A stretch of 5,319 bases of DNA, from the NCBI GenBank assembly GCA_003154635.1, contig PMDX01000179.1, positions 2,773 through 8,091 of the forward strand. Reading direction: 5' to 3'. Origin of the DNA: Actinomycetota bacterium. Lineage in GTDB: Bacteria > Actinomycetota > Geothermincolia > Fen-727 > Anoxymicrobiaceae. Below are positions 1-5,319 of this stretch, in pieces. Position 1 is the stretch's first letter, and each line of letters opens with the position of its first letter. The translations under genes and the position numbers were made by a program. The notes below the pieces were generated by a model, which ran no database searches, was not told where the DNA came from, and worked only from the letters and a program-made list of their open reading frames with translations.

Positions 1-42
1 TTAAGCAGACGATTGGGCGATGCCGTGGCTGAGCGACCCGGC

Positions 43-810
43 TTATGCCTGTGTTTCTTCGACGTGCTTTATCACGTTCTCGAAATATGTATTTGCCATC
101 TGGACCGCCTGGTCCGCGTCCATGTTCATGTAGGTGAAAAGAGGTTCGGCGAGCTTTTCGCACGTGGCCCGTGATACCTCGCCCGTTTCAACGAGCTCCC
201 CGCCCGCAGCGCGAAGCTCCTCGAAGAGCGGCTCGAAGAAATGCCCGAAGGGCTCCGTCTGTAGTATCTCCCCAAAACCAACGAGTATATTTCCGACGAA
301 ATGCATGTGCTCGCGCCCGTCCTCCTCGAGACCTGCTTCGCGGCACCTTTCGAGGGTTTGAAGCAGCGGGGCGAAGACGTCCTCGCCCCAGAAGCCAGCG
401 TTGGCGACGAGCAAAACGTTGAGGGTCCTGTCGGGGAATCTGGACGGGTGGCCGAACCTGCCGTTGACCTCCCTCAGGAACGGAAGGGCCGTTGGCAGTA
501 TCGTGCGCTCCATCAGGTTCTTCATGTACGAGGTCATGTTGAAAAAGTAGATGGGCGTCGCCAGCACGACGACGTCCGCATCCATCATCTTCCGGCGCGC
601 CATGTCCGCGTCGTCTTTCTGCAGGCAGACGCCGGGCGTTTTCATCCAGCAGGTCATGCAACCGGTACACGGCGCGATCTTCAGCTTCCTTGCGTACAGG
701 GTCTCGACCTCCGCGCCGGCTTCCCGGGCACCCTCGAGAAGTGGGCCGATTATCTTTTCCGAGTTGCTGGTGCCCATCCTGGGGCTGCAGTTGAACGCGG
801 TTATCTTCAT
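43..810 (-). CDS. Isf-type iron-sulfur flavoprotein (NADPH-dependent FMN reductase / flavodoxin-fold family)
   Basis: A cytoplasmic electron-transfer flavoprotein of 255 residues. The N-terminus MKITAFNCSPRMGTSNSEK is the first beta strand and FMN phosphate loop of the NAD(P)H-dependent FMN reductase family. Residues 48-62 carry four cysteines spaced C-x2-C-x2-C-x7-C, matching the compact cluster motif of archaeal and bacterial iron-sulfur flavoproteins (Isf), which bind a [4Fe-4S] cluster next to FMN. Residues 84-102 (ATPIYFFNMTSYMKNLMER) form the flavin-ring loop. The ORF is open 15 codons further upstream, but the ATG at 808-810 is chosen because it begins the first strand and has GGAGGGAGGG ten bases before it. 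The tail (residues 165-255) is longer than a minimal flavodoxin, as in Isf-like relatives. It lies 68 bases downstream of a codirectional membrane-protein gene and may be cotranscribed with it. Family is confident; the physiological electron donor and acceptor are unknown. Confidence 0.9.
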   Translation of the reverse strand: MKITAFNCSPRMGTSNSEKIIGPLLEGAREAGAEVETLYARKLKIAPCTGCMTCWMKTPGVCLQKDDADMARRKMMDADVVVLATPIYFFNMTSYMKNLMERTILPTALPFLREVNGRFGHPSRFPDRTLNVLLVANAGFWGEDVFAPLLQTLERCREAGLEEDGREHMHFVGNILVGFGEILQTEPFGHFFEPLFEELRAAGGELVETGEVSRATCEKLAEPLFTYMNMDADQAVQMANTYFENVIKHVEETQA

Positions 811-878
811 AGCTCGTATTCCCTCCCTCCAGCGCGGGTCATTGGCGCGGGACACCGATGTTGTTCAGCACCGGCGTG

Positions 879-1706
879 TTACCTGAATTCCCGGCGCTGT
901 TTCTTGATCTTTTCGCCGATCTCAATCATCGGAATATCATCGATGGGCCTGTAGATGCCAAGAGCCCTTTCGTCGACCTCAACGAGAAACTCGGTCTTCG
1001 TTGGAATGGCGGGGAGCTTCCATCCTGGGCTGCCTTTTCCGCGGTCGCCGAGCTTGATGATTATCCTGTCGCCCTCTTCAATCCGGCTGTCTCTTGCCCG
1101 GACCTTGACCTTGGAGTACTCGAGATAGAGAAAACGATAATCGATCGGATCGAGTTTTATCCCCCGGTGCCGCATGAATTCACGGGCGCAGCACCTTGAG
1201 AAGAAGCGCAATGGAACAACGCTCTTCTTCTCCACCTCCAGCCGCACCGGGCTGGACGAGAAGACCTCGCACGTGAAGTAGTTTGGAAGCCGCGGCCTTC
1301 TATTCTGAAGAATGCCCCAACCGTTGAACAGGAACGGTTCGGGAACCCGCGCCCCATCTTCTTCAACAAACCTGCACAAGCCGACCTTGAGCCCTCCATC
1401 TTCAGATATTCCCCCTTCGCCGGCCACAAAACTGAGGGTAACAACCTGTTGTTCCATGCCGGCTTTCAACTCTTCTGAAGATACTTCGGCCGTACCGGGC
1501 GCCGGGCGGTCCGGCGGAGCCGGCTTTTGCCCCGAGCGGAAGATCTCGGGATGGGCCATATAGTCGACCCAGCCGTATAAGACGCCTGACACCGCGGCCG
1601 CCAGAAGCAATGCTATAGCGGCAACGAAGCCTATAGCCTTGCCTTTCAGCTCACTCAAGTCAGATGGCTTTTCTTCTGCTTTCTTTAATTCTCTCTCTTT
1701 CGGCAT
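879..1706 (-). CDS. Membrane-anchored protein with a beta-rich domain resembling the region N-terminal to DUF3604
   Basis: A 275-residue protein of unknown function. Residues 1-23 are charged and cytoplasmic. Residues 24-45 form one hydrophobic helix (IGFVAAIALLLAAAV core) with no obvious cleavage site, so it looks like a signal anchor with the rest outside. A Pro-rich linker (about 59-72) follows, then a soluble domain (about 86-263). Motifs such as GGLKV, NGWGILQ, a following PNY, and GDRIIIKLGDRGKGSPG (213-229) resemble, from memory, the beta domain that precedes the catalytic part of DUF3604 proteins. Here the protein ends in a basic tail (KIKKQRREFR) with no DUF3604 domain. Cysteines at 111, 146, 172 and 173 could form disulfides or bind metal. 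The ATG at 1704-1706 is chosen for GAGGAA eight bases upstream and for the sensible N-terminus. The frame is open far upstream, but only as antisense of the radical SAM gene. The family resemblance is inference; the coding call is firm. Confidence 0.82.
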   Translation of the reverse strand: MPKERELKKAEEKPSDLSELKGKAIGFVAAIALLLAAAVSGVLYGWVDYMAHPEIFRSGQKPAPPDRPAPGTAEVSSEELKAGMEQQVVTLSFVAGEGGISEDGGLKVGLCRFVEEDGARVPEPFLFNGWGILQNRRPRLPNYFTCEVFSSSPVRLEVEKKSVVPLRFFSRCCAREFMRHRGIKLDPIDYRFLYLEYSKVKVRARDSRIEEGDRIIIKLGDRGKGSPGWKLPAIPTKTEFLVEVDERALGIYRPIDDIPMIEIGEKIKKQRREFR

Positions 1707-1774
1707 GTCGATTATTCCTCGTGATTTCGTGATAACTGTCAATCGCGGCAGTACTCTGGATATCAGCCGGTAAC

Positions 1775-1804
1775 AGTATAGTGAGTATCGATGGGTCCTC
1801 ACAA
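1775..1804 (-). promoter_or_regulatory. Candidate sigma-70-type promoter for the membrane-protein gene
   Basis: Read on the minus strand, TTGTGA (1799-1804) is followed after 18 bases by TATACT (1775-1780). Four of six and five of six positions match the sigma-70 consensus. It lies in the divergent intergenic region, about 70 bases before the ATG at 1706. There is no experimental support, and a match of this quality can occur by chance. Confidence 0.35.
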
Positions 1805-1856
1805 GAACCTTCGAATCCGATGCCAATAACGACCGGCAAATCCCCCAAGGAGTGTA

Positions 1857-1885
1857 TTGACTATGGTGGCATAGTGTAATATCGA
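1857..1885 (+). promoter_or_regulatory. Weak candidate promoter for the radical SAM gene
   Basis: TTGACT (1857-1862) is a good -35 element, but the best -10 look-alike, TAATAT (1877-1882), is only 14 bases away. The 17-base position reads TATCGA (1880-1885), a three of six match. The location, 35 to 60 bases before the GTG start, suits a short leader. Only the -35 is convincing. Confidence 0.25.
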
Positions 1886-1905
1886 TGTTTGTACATTGGC
1901 CATAT

Positions 1906-1910
1906 GGAGG
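1906..1910 (+). promoter_or_regulatory. Ribosome binding site that fixes the GTG start of the radical SAM gene
   Basis: GGAGG, continuing as GGAGGAG, lies nine bases before the GTG at 1920. The longest open frame begins at a TTG at 1896, which would put this strong Shine-Dalgarno inside the coding region and leave the TTG without one. The GTG is therefore the better start. Confidence 0.75.
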
Positions 1911-1919
1911 AGACGACAA

Positions 1920-3173
1920 GTGGAAGCTAACATAGTAAGACGCGGCTGGAGAAAAGTGCTTGAATACCTGGGGCCCCCGACCTTCCCTTTCTTCATGGTG
2001 ATAGGAGCCTCGATCCTTCGGACCATAGGTCCATATGTTCCTTTCCTGAAATACGCGCGGGACGACCGGTTTTCTTACCACATGCCGCCGGTGTATTCCG
2101 AAGCCTACCAGCGGTTCTACGACAATATCGTAAACCGCGGTCTCGGGCGCAACGCCGCGCCGCACGCGATAACGATGGCGGTGACGTCCGACTGTAACCT
2201 CAAGTGCATCCATTGCTCCGCTTTCCGCCGCGAAACGACGGACTCGCTGACTACCGAAGAGTGGTGCAGCGTCATCGACCAGTGCGCCGAGATGGGAATG
2301 ACCGACCTCATCATAACCGGCGGGGAACCATTCCTGAGAAAGGACCTGGATATCCTGGTACGGCGGATCGTGAAGAACGGATGCATCCCCGACATCTTTA
2401 CGAACGGGACAATGCTGACCGATGAGAATCTCCAGAAAGTCAAAGACGCCGGCTGCGATACCCTGTTCGTCAGCATCGACAGCCCTCACGCGGAAGAGCA
2501 CGACGTGCTGAGAGGCAAAGACGGCACCTGGCAGAAAGCGATCGACGGAATCAAACGTGCCGTCGAAATGGACATGTCGGTGGGTCTCTCCACGTATCTC
2601 GGAACGGAGCAGATCGATAAGGATTACCACCGCAAGTACGTCAAGATGAGCAAAGAGCTGGGCATCGGAGAGATCACCGCGTTCGACCTCGTGCCGACCG
2701 GCAAGCTGATCAAACACGATGAGATATTGATCGAGTCGGGAGACCGCGAAAAAGGCCGCAAGATACACGAACACCAGTGGCTGGACAGAAAAGGACCGCG
2801 CGTCTCCGCGATGAGCAACGTCAACGATCCACACGTGATGGGTTGCTTTGGCGTTAGATGGCAGATACACATCACGCACAACGGTTACGTTACCCCTTGC
2901 GACTTCATGCCTATACACTGGGGCAATGTCCGTAACGAACCGTTGAGGGATATTCTCGAGAGAATGAAAAGGCACCCTGAATACGACAGGAACACGATGA
3001 CCTGCCGTATCCAGGACCCCGAGTTCAGAAGGAAGTATATTCATAACATACCGGACGGCGCGACTCTTCCCTATCCGATCGAGAAGATCGATCCGGCGCA
3101 CAGAGCTCTTGACGAGAAAGAAGAAAAGGAGCAACAGGAAAGAGAGTGTGGCTTTTCTGAAATGGGCGCGTAG
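1920..3173 (+). CDS. Radical SAM protein with C-terminal twitch/SPASM-like cysteine region
   Basis: A 417-residue radical SAM enzyme (numbering from the GTG). Such enzymes cleave S-adenosylmethionine reductively with a [4Fe-4S] cluster. The cluster motif is C92-x3-C96-x2-C99 (CNLKCIHC), and GGEP at 134-137 is the SAM amino-group motif. TNGTML and VSIDSP fit later barrel strands. Near the C-terminus, C309, C327 and C362 surround HNGYVTPCDF and GNVRNEPLRDIL. That is the arrangement of MoaA/PqqE-like proteins with a twitch or reduced SPASM domain that binds an auxiliary Fe-S cluster. An approximately 80-residue N-terminal extension precedes the barrel and holds a hydrophobic, Pro-rich patch (PTFPFFMVIGASIL), which may contact the membrane. 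The C-terminal tail is highly charged (DEKEEKEQQERE). The gene stands alone on its strand and converges on the flavodoxin-like gene 27 bases away. No precursor peptide gene was seen beside it. The fold and chemistry class are confident; the substrate is unknown. Confidence 0.95.
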   Translation: MEANIVRRGWRKVLEYLGPPTFPFFMVIGASILRTIGPYVPFLKYARDDRFSYHMPPVYSEAYQRFYDNIVNRGLGRNAAPHAITMAVTSDCNLKCIHCSAFRRETTDSLTTEEWCSVIDQCAEMGMTDLIITGGEPFLRKDLDILVRRIVKNGCIPDIFTNGTMLTDENLQKVKDAGCDTLFVSIDSPHAEEHDVLRGKDGTWQKAIDGIKRAVEMDMSVGLSTYLGTEQIDKDYHRKYVKMSKELGIGEITAFDLVPTGKLIKHDEILIESGDREKGRKIHEHQWLDRKGPRVSAMSNVNDPHVMGCFGVRWQIHITHNGYVTPCDFMPIHWGNVRNEPLRDILERMKRHPEYDRNTMTCRIQDPEFRRKYIHNIPDGATLPYPIEKIDPAHRALDEKEEKEQQERECGFSEMGA

Positions 3174-3200
3174 GCAACTGCCGTCCGTGCCCGGCTCCTC

Positions 3201-3752
3201 TCAGGACGCTTTTCGCTTGTTCGTGGGGTCACCCGGCGAGTACCGGGACCTCAGGGTTTTCCTGAGAAAAGAGACCTTCCCGGGCGCTCTGCGCCCGAGT
3301 CCCTTGAGGATCACGCCAGCCTGCCTCCCGAAGTGATACGCGCGCTGAAGTTCGCCGTTGACGGGCGGCCCCGACCTATCGCACAACAGGATATGGAAAG
3401 GTGGAAGGATGGGCCTCAGCCCTTTGGTCATGAGGGCTTCGACCATCATCTTCGCCGATTGAGGCCTCGGCCTGGTCCCAGGCGCGTAGACCTCGGTACC
3501 GAAGGAGGCGCAGGGCTTGTCTTCCCAGGTGGAATCCATCAGTCTGAGAAACCGCCTCGCTGCCATGGGGAGCCCCCATGCACCCGTATGACATCCCAGG
3601 GCGATGAAGTCAAACGTATGGTCGGGCACGTTCGCAGGATCCATCTTCAACAGGACAGTGTCGTGGCCCTCATCCCTGAGGCCGTCCATTATGTGCTCGG
3701 CTGCAAGCCGGCAACTGTCCCGTTTTGGCAAGTAGATGACTGCCGTTTTCAT
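3201..3752 (-). CDS. Flavodoxin-fold protein with a divergent phosphate loop
   Basis: A 183-residue protein resembling flavodoxins. It has a first strand MKTAVIYLP, a helix at about 14-28, a strand with DFIALGCHTGAWGLP (48-62) where flavodoxins place the flavin-ring loop, and a strand KPCASFGTEV (79-88) followed by a Gly-Pro loop. The usual phosphate loop (T/S-x-T-G-N-T) is replaced by KRDSCRLA (10-17), so FMN binding is uncertain. Cysteines at 14, 54, 81 and 124 lie in or near the loops and may be redox-active. After about residue 150 the tail is strongly basic (RRAPGK to TNKRKAS). The ATG at 3750-3752 is chosen over one seven codons upstream because AGAGG lies eight bases before it and the strand begins there. 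It is the last gene of a likely three-gene minus-strand operon, 59 bases after the zinc-finger gene. The fold is likely; function unknown. Confidence 0.85.
   Translation of the reverse strand: MKTAVIYLPKRDSCRLAAEHIMDGLRDEGHDTVLLKMDPANVPDHTFDFIALGCHTGAWGLPMAARRFLRLMDSTWEDKPCASFGTEVYAPGTRPRPQSAKMMVEALMTKGLRPILPPFHILLCDRSGPPVNGELQRAYHFGRQAGVILKGLGRRAPGKVSFLRKTLRSRYSPGDPTNKRKAS
3232..3297. repeat. Three consecutive short inverted repeats between convergent gene ends
   Basis: Three perfect hairpins occur in 66 bases: CCCGG/CCGGG (3232-3236 and 3243-3247), CTCAGG/CCTGAG (3250-3255 and 3261-3266), and CGGGCGC/GCGCCCG with a TCT loop (3281-3287 and 3291-3297). They lie in the last 100 bases of the flavodoxin-like gene and 59 to 124 bases past the radical SAM stop. 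No T-run follows any of them on the plus strand, so they are not canonical intrinsic terminators, though they could stabilise or end the radical SAM transcript. Confidence 0.5.
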
Positions 3753-3811
3753 TATTGCTTCCTCTCCGGGCAAAGAGACAATGCCCGTTCAGTCAGGAAG
3801 GTGGACATGGG

Positions 3812-4042
3812 TTACTCGTTGACAGCGTAGTCCACAATCTCCGCGAACGTCATCTGGTCCTGCAGGCTACGCTCTCGGCTCCGATCGGAATTCATATAGT
3901 CTCGCCTGCAGCGTGCGGAACAGAACTCCGGCGGGACCAGGAATATCGTGGCGACCTTTTCCGGCAGAATCCTTCGGACGTTACCGCAGTTCAGGCACTC
4001 CCAGAACTCCACGCCACCCCGTACCTGTAATAGCTGACCCAT
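3812..4042 (-). CDS. Small four-cysteine zinc-finger protein, TRASH/MYM-like
   Basis: A 76-residue protein. Its four cysteines are C16-x2-C19-x21-C41-x3-C45, with ECLNCGN around the first pair and EFCSARCRRDY around the second. This spacing and the FCSxxCxxxY/F ending are those of TRASH/MYM treble-clef fingers, which bind zinc or sense heavy metals and often act as protein-interaction modules. The C-terminal third (about 50-76) is polar, then acidic (MTFAEIVDYAVNE), and may be a helix that binds a partner. The ATG at 4040-4042 has AAGGGGG eight bases upstream. It sits between the GyrI-like gene (96-base gap) and the flavodoxin-like gene (59-base gap) on the same strand, consistent with one operon. 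It is too small for family recognition beyond the finger; a metal-responsive regulator or zinc-loaded adaptor are both possible. Confidence 0.8.
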   Translation of the reverse strand: MGQLLQVRGGVEFWECLNCGNVRRILPEKVATIFLVPPEFCSARCRRDYMNSDRSRERSLQDQMTFAEIVDYAVNE

Positions 4043-4138
4043 GCCGATTGCCCCCTTTGTGGGTTCGTCGATCCTTACAAGCTTCTTCCGCGAACCCTCG
4101 GGCGATGCGCTCCGTAATGGAACGATGTTCGTGAATGT

Positions 4139-4627
4139 TCACGCCGCCTTCGTGACCGGGAAAAGTATTTCCGTTATCCATTCGGATGGGCTGTCCTGCC
4201 TGTCCAGACTCGCGAGGTAGACCTCCCTGCATGGGCCCGAGAGCCGATACTGGTTCTCGGTTATCCAGATCATCAATCGAGCGTAGGCTTCGCCGATATA
4301 TTCAGAGTTTCCCGCGAAGACCGTCGACGCGAACGTTCCACCGGGGAGCTCGCCGAGCGCCAGGTTGCCTGGGGCCACCCCGCTCTCGTCCGCCGCAACC
4401 GTAGTTATCGGCACGCAGAAATCCAAATCCAGTCTGCGGGCAGTCACGGAGTTGTGATAGAGGCTGAAAGGTGGACCAACGGGGTGCGCCCCGAGGCTTT
4501 CAAGATACGTGAACAACCTTCTATACGCCTCGTCGTGGAACCATTCGATAGCCCATGAAGGCACCCTCGCGCGAATCCTGACAACCTGCTGCGGCGGCAG
4601 ATCCTTTACCTCGATTGAAAGGCCCAT
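4139..4627 (-). CDS. Stand-alone GyrI-like / AraC effector-binding domain protein
   Basis: A 162-residue protein that is a single GyrI-like (SOUL-type) small-molecule-binding domain. It has an opening strand with VKDLPPQQVVRIRARVP, GPPFSLYHN at 51-59, DLDFCVPI at 67-74, LPGGTFASTVFAGNSEYIG at 94-112, a helix about 113-127, and ITEILFPV at 151-158, whose Glu153 matches the conserved acidic residue of the ligand pocket. In AraC- and MerR-family activators this domain is fused to a DNA-binding domain. No helix-turn-helix is present here, so it acts as a free binding protein, as SbmC/GyrI does, or pairs with another protein. The ATG at 4625-4627 has GGAGG only four bases upstream, a short but usable spacing. 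It appears to be the first gene of the minus-strand operon. Family is confident; ligand unknown. Confidence 0.93.
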   Translation of the reverse strand: MGLSIEVKDLPPQQVVRIRARVPSWAIEWFHDEAYRRLFTYLESLGAHPVGPPFSLYHNSVTARRLDLDFCVPITTVAADESGVAPGNLALGELPGGTFASTVFAGNSEYIGEAYARLMIWITENQYRLSGPCREVYLASLDRQDSPSEWITEILFPVTKAA

Positions 4628-4787
4628 CGCTCCTCCATTTCCTGCTTAACCTGCTCAGGTCTGGAGCTCGCACTCCGCGGTAGTTCTTCCCCGACCGGGG
4701 CGGGCTGGAAACCGCTTTGCCTCCGGCATCACGAGCATCCTGATAGAAATAATAATGGGCAAGAGTTTAGAGTAGGTTTCTACGCGA
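4628..4787. other. Intergenic leader of the GyrI-like operon
   Basis: No gene is apparent in these 160 bases. The left part is GC-rich and has a small CCCCG/CGGGG hairpin at 4689-4700 without a T-run. The right part, from about 4740, is noticeably AT-rich and is the likely site of the operon promoter. The best minus-strand -35 candidate is TTGCCC, seen as GGGCAA at 4758-4763 on the plus strand, but it has only a poor -10 partner, so I do not call a promoter. Confidence 0.4.
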
Positions 4788-5036
4788 TTAAGGTATCGTT
4801 AAGTTTAAGTTGCAAGCAACAAACAATGCCGGGACGCTATCCCACCAGGGGTGGTAGAAGGTGACCGCCAGGGTGTGGGTGCCTGAGGGCAGGGATGTGG
4901 AGTGGGTCCAGGTGGCCTGGCCGTTGGAGTCTGTTGTGATGGATGCGGTCTCTCCCTCCAGGAAGAAGATGTCGGCGGTCCCCATATGGACATTGGACAG
5001 AAGCCTCGCGAGGATAAACGACAGGTTGAACATAGG
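4788..5036 (-). pseudogene. Truncated Ig-like domain (Big_3-like) fragment
   Basis: The minus strand encodes about 82 residues ending at a TAA at 4788-4790. The middle, GTADIFFLEGE followed by ITTDSNGQATW and LPSGTHTLAVTFY, is the second half of a bacterial Ig-like domain of the Big_3 type, found as tandem repeats in large secreted adhesins and enzymes. The first half of the domain is missing: a stop (TAG, 5037-5039) precedes it in frame, and the ATG at 5031-5033 opens unrelated-looking residues with no signal peptide or clear Shine-Dalgarno. Composition shifts to AT-rich in the last 15 codons (FVACNLNLTIP). It is most likely the C-terminal end of a large surface protein cut off by a rearrangement or a wrong join. 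A real 81-residue protein is less likely. Confidence 0.6.
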
Positions 5037-5042
5037 CTACCA

Positions 5043-5319
5043 ATGCCCTTGACACTGTCTAAAAGCAGGCTGACCGTCGATGCCCGTCGCGATGTCGGCG
5101 ACGCCGAGTTCTCGATCGTTGTCGATTCGACGCAACCGGTGGTCGCCGAGCGCGTCATGTACTTTGTCTACAATGGCGCGATTGCCGGGGGCCACGACGT
5201 TCTTGGCGCGACCGTCCCGGGCAAGGAGGTCTTTTTCGCCGAGGGTACGGCCATCCAGGGATTCGACGAATGGGTCTGCATCATGAACCCCAACAACGAC
5301 CCCGTCCACGTCACATGGG
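5043..5319 (+). CDS. Partial extracellular repeat protein, open at the right edge (possibly DUF5719-like)
   Basis: From ATG 5043 the plus strand stays open for 92 codons to the last base with no stop. Residues 32-41 (PVVAERVMYF), 49-59 (GGHDVLGATVP), 64-70 (FFAEGTA) and 73-84 (GFDEWVCIMNPN) match in order a repeat I recall from large secreted proteins of anaerobic Actinomycetota; the family name DUF5719 is from memory. The first residues (LTLSKSRLTVDARRDVGDAE) look like the inside of such a repeat, not a protein start. There is no signal peptide and only a poor ribosome site (AGG in ATAGGCTACCA). Upstream of 5043 the frame is open to about 4887 but reads as low-complexity Gly/Cys antisense of the Ig-like fragment. 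It is therefore probably cut at both ends: by the window on the right and by a join near 5040 on the left. The function may be cell-surface binding. Confidence 0.65.
   Translation, partial: MPLTLSKSRLTVDARRDVGDAEFSIVVDSTQPVVAERVMYFVYNGAIAGGHDVLGATVPGKEVFFAEGTAIQGFDEWVCIMNPNNDPVHVTW

Noticed and set aside
1..42. Possible end of a further gene at the left edge
   Set aside because: The only open stretch is 13 codons following the flavoprotein stop in the same frame, with no start or motif.
301..954. A 217-codon plus-strand open frame over the left flavoprotein
   Set aside because: It is antisense to a gene with clear flavoprotein motifs, has no recognisable domain of its own, and overlaps the end of the next gene.
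1737..1742. A perfect minus-strand TTGACA before the membrane-protein gene
   Set aside because: The matching -10 position falls on the Shine-Dalgarno (AGGAAT/GAGGAA), leaving no room for a leader. The TATACT promoter further upstream fits better.
1707..3134. A very long minus-strand open frame antisense to the radical SAM gene, in frame with the membrane protein
   Set aside because: The translation over the radical SAM gene shows no domain. The openness comes from GC-rich codon bias on the true strand, and the membrane protein has its own start and Shine-Dalgarno at 1706.
4689..4700. CCCCG/CGGGG hairpin as a terminator
   Set aside because: The stem is five bases with a two-base loop and no T-run on either strand.
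5037..5309. A minus-strand 90-codon open frame opposite the right-edge repeat gene
   Set aside because: It is rich in Asp, Arg and Val with no motif, while the plus strand gives ordered recognisable repeat motifs.

Overview
The window is GC-rich bacterial DNA, densely packed with short genes that mostly have clear Shine-Dalgarno sequences. I cannot place the organism firmly. The Isf-type flavoprotein and radical SAM protein suggest an anaerobe. The secreted-protein repeat at the right edge resembles repeats I associate from memory with anaerobic Actinomycetota, but that edge may be a foreign or chimeric join, so it should not decide the taxonomy alone.

Layout. On the left, two minus-strand genes lie 68 bases apart: a membrane-anchored protein with a beta-rich outer domain (879-1706), then an iron-sulfur flavoprotein of the Isf/NADPH-dependent FMN reductase type (43-810). 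A divergent intergenic region (1707-1919) separates them from a plus-strand radical SAM protein (1920-3173) with a cysteine-bearing C-terminal auxiliary region. This gene converges on a minus-strand set of three small genes, which is probably one operon. In transcription order it encodes a stand-alone GyrI-like small-molecule-binding domain (4139-4627), a 76-residue four-cysteine zinc-finger protein of TRASH/MYM appearance (3812-4042), and a flavodoxin-fold protein (3201-3752).

At the right end, a minus-strand Ig-like domain fragment (4788-5036) meets, head to head, a plus-strand reading frame (5043-5319, open at the edge) that encodes part of an extracellular repeat protein. Both appear to lack their upstream halves, and the breaks fall within about ten bases of each other. 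This suggests a rearrangement or an assembly join.

How the genes may work together is inference. The centre is a redox neighbourhood (Fe-S flavoprotein, radical SAM enzyme, flavodoxin-like protein) beside a possible ligand sensor (GyrI-like) and a metal-binding adaptor. No substrate can be named. I found no RNA genes, CRISPR array, insertion sequence or transposase.
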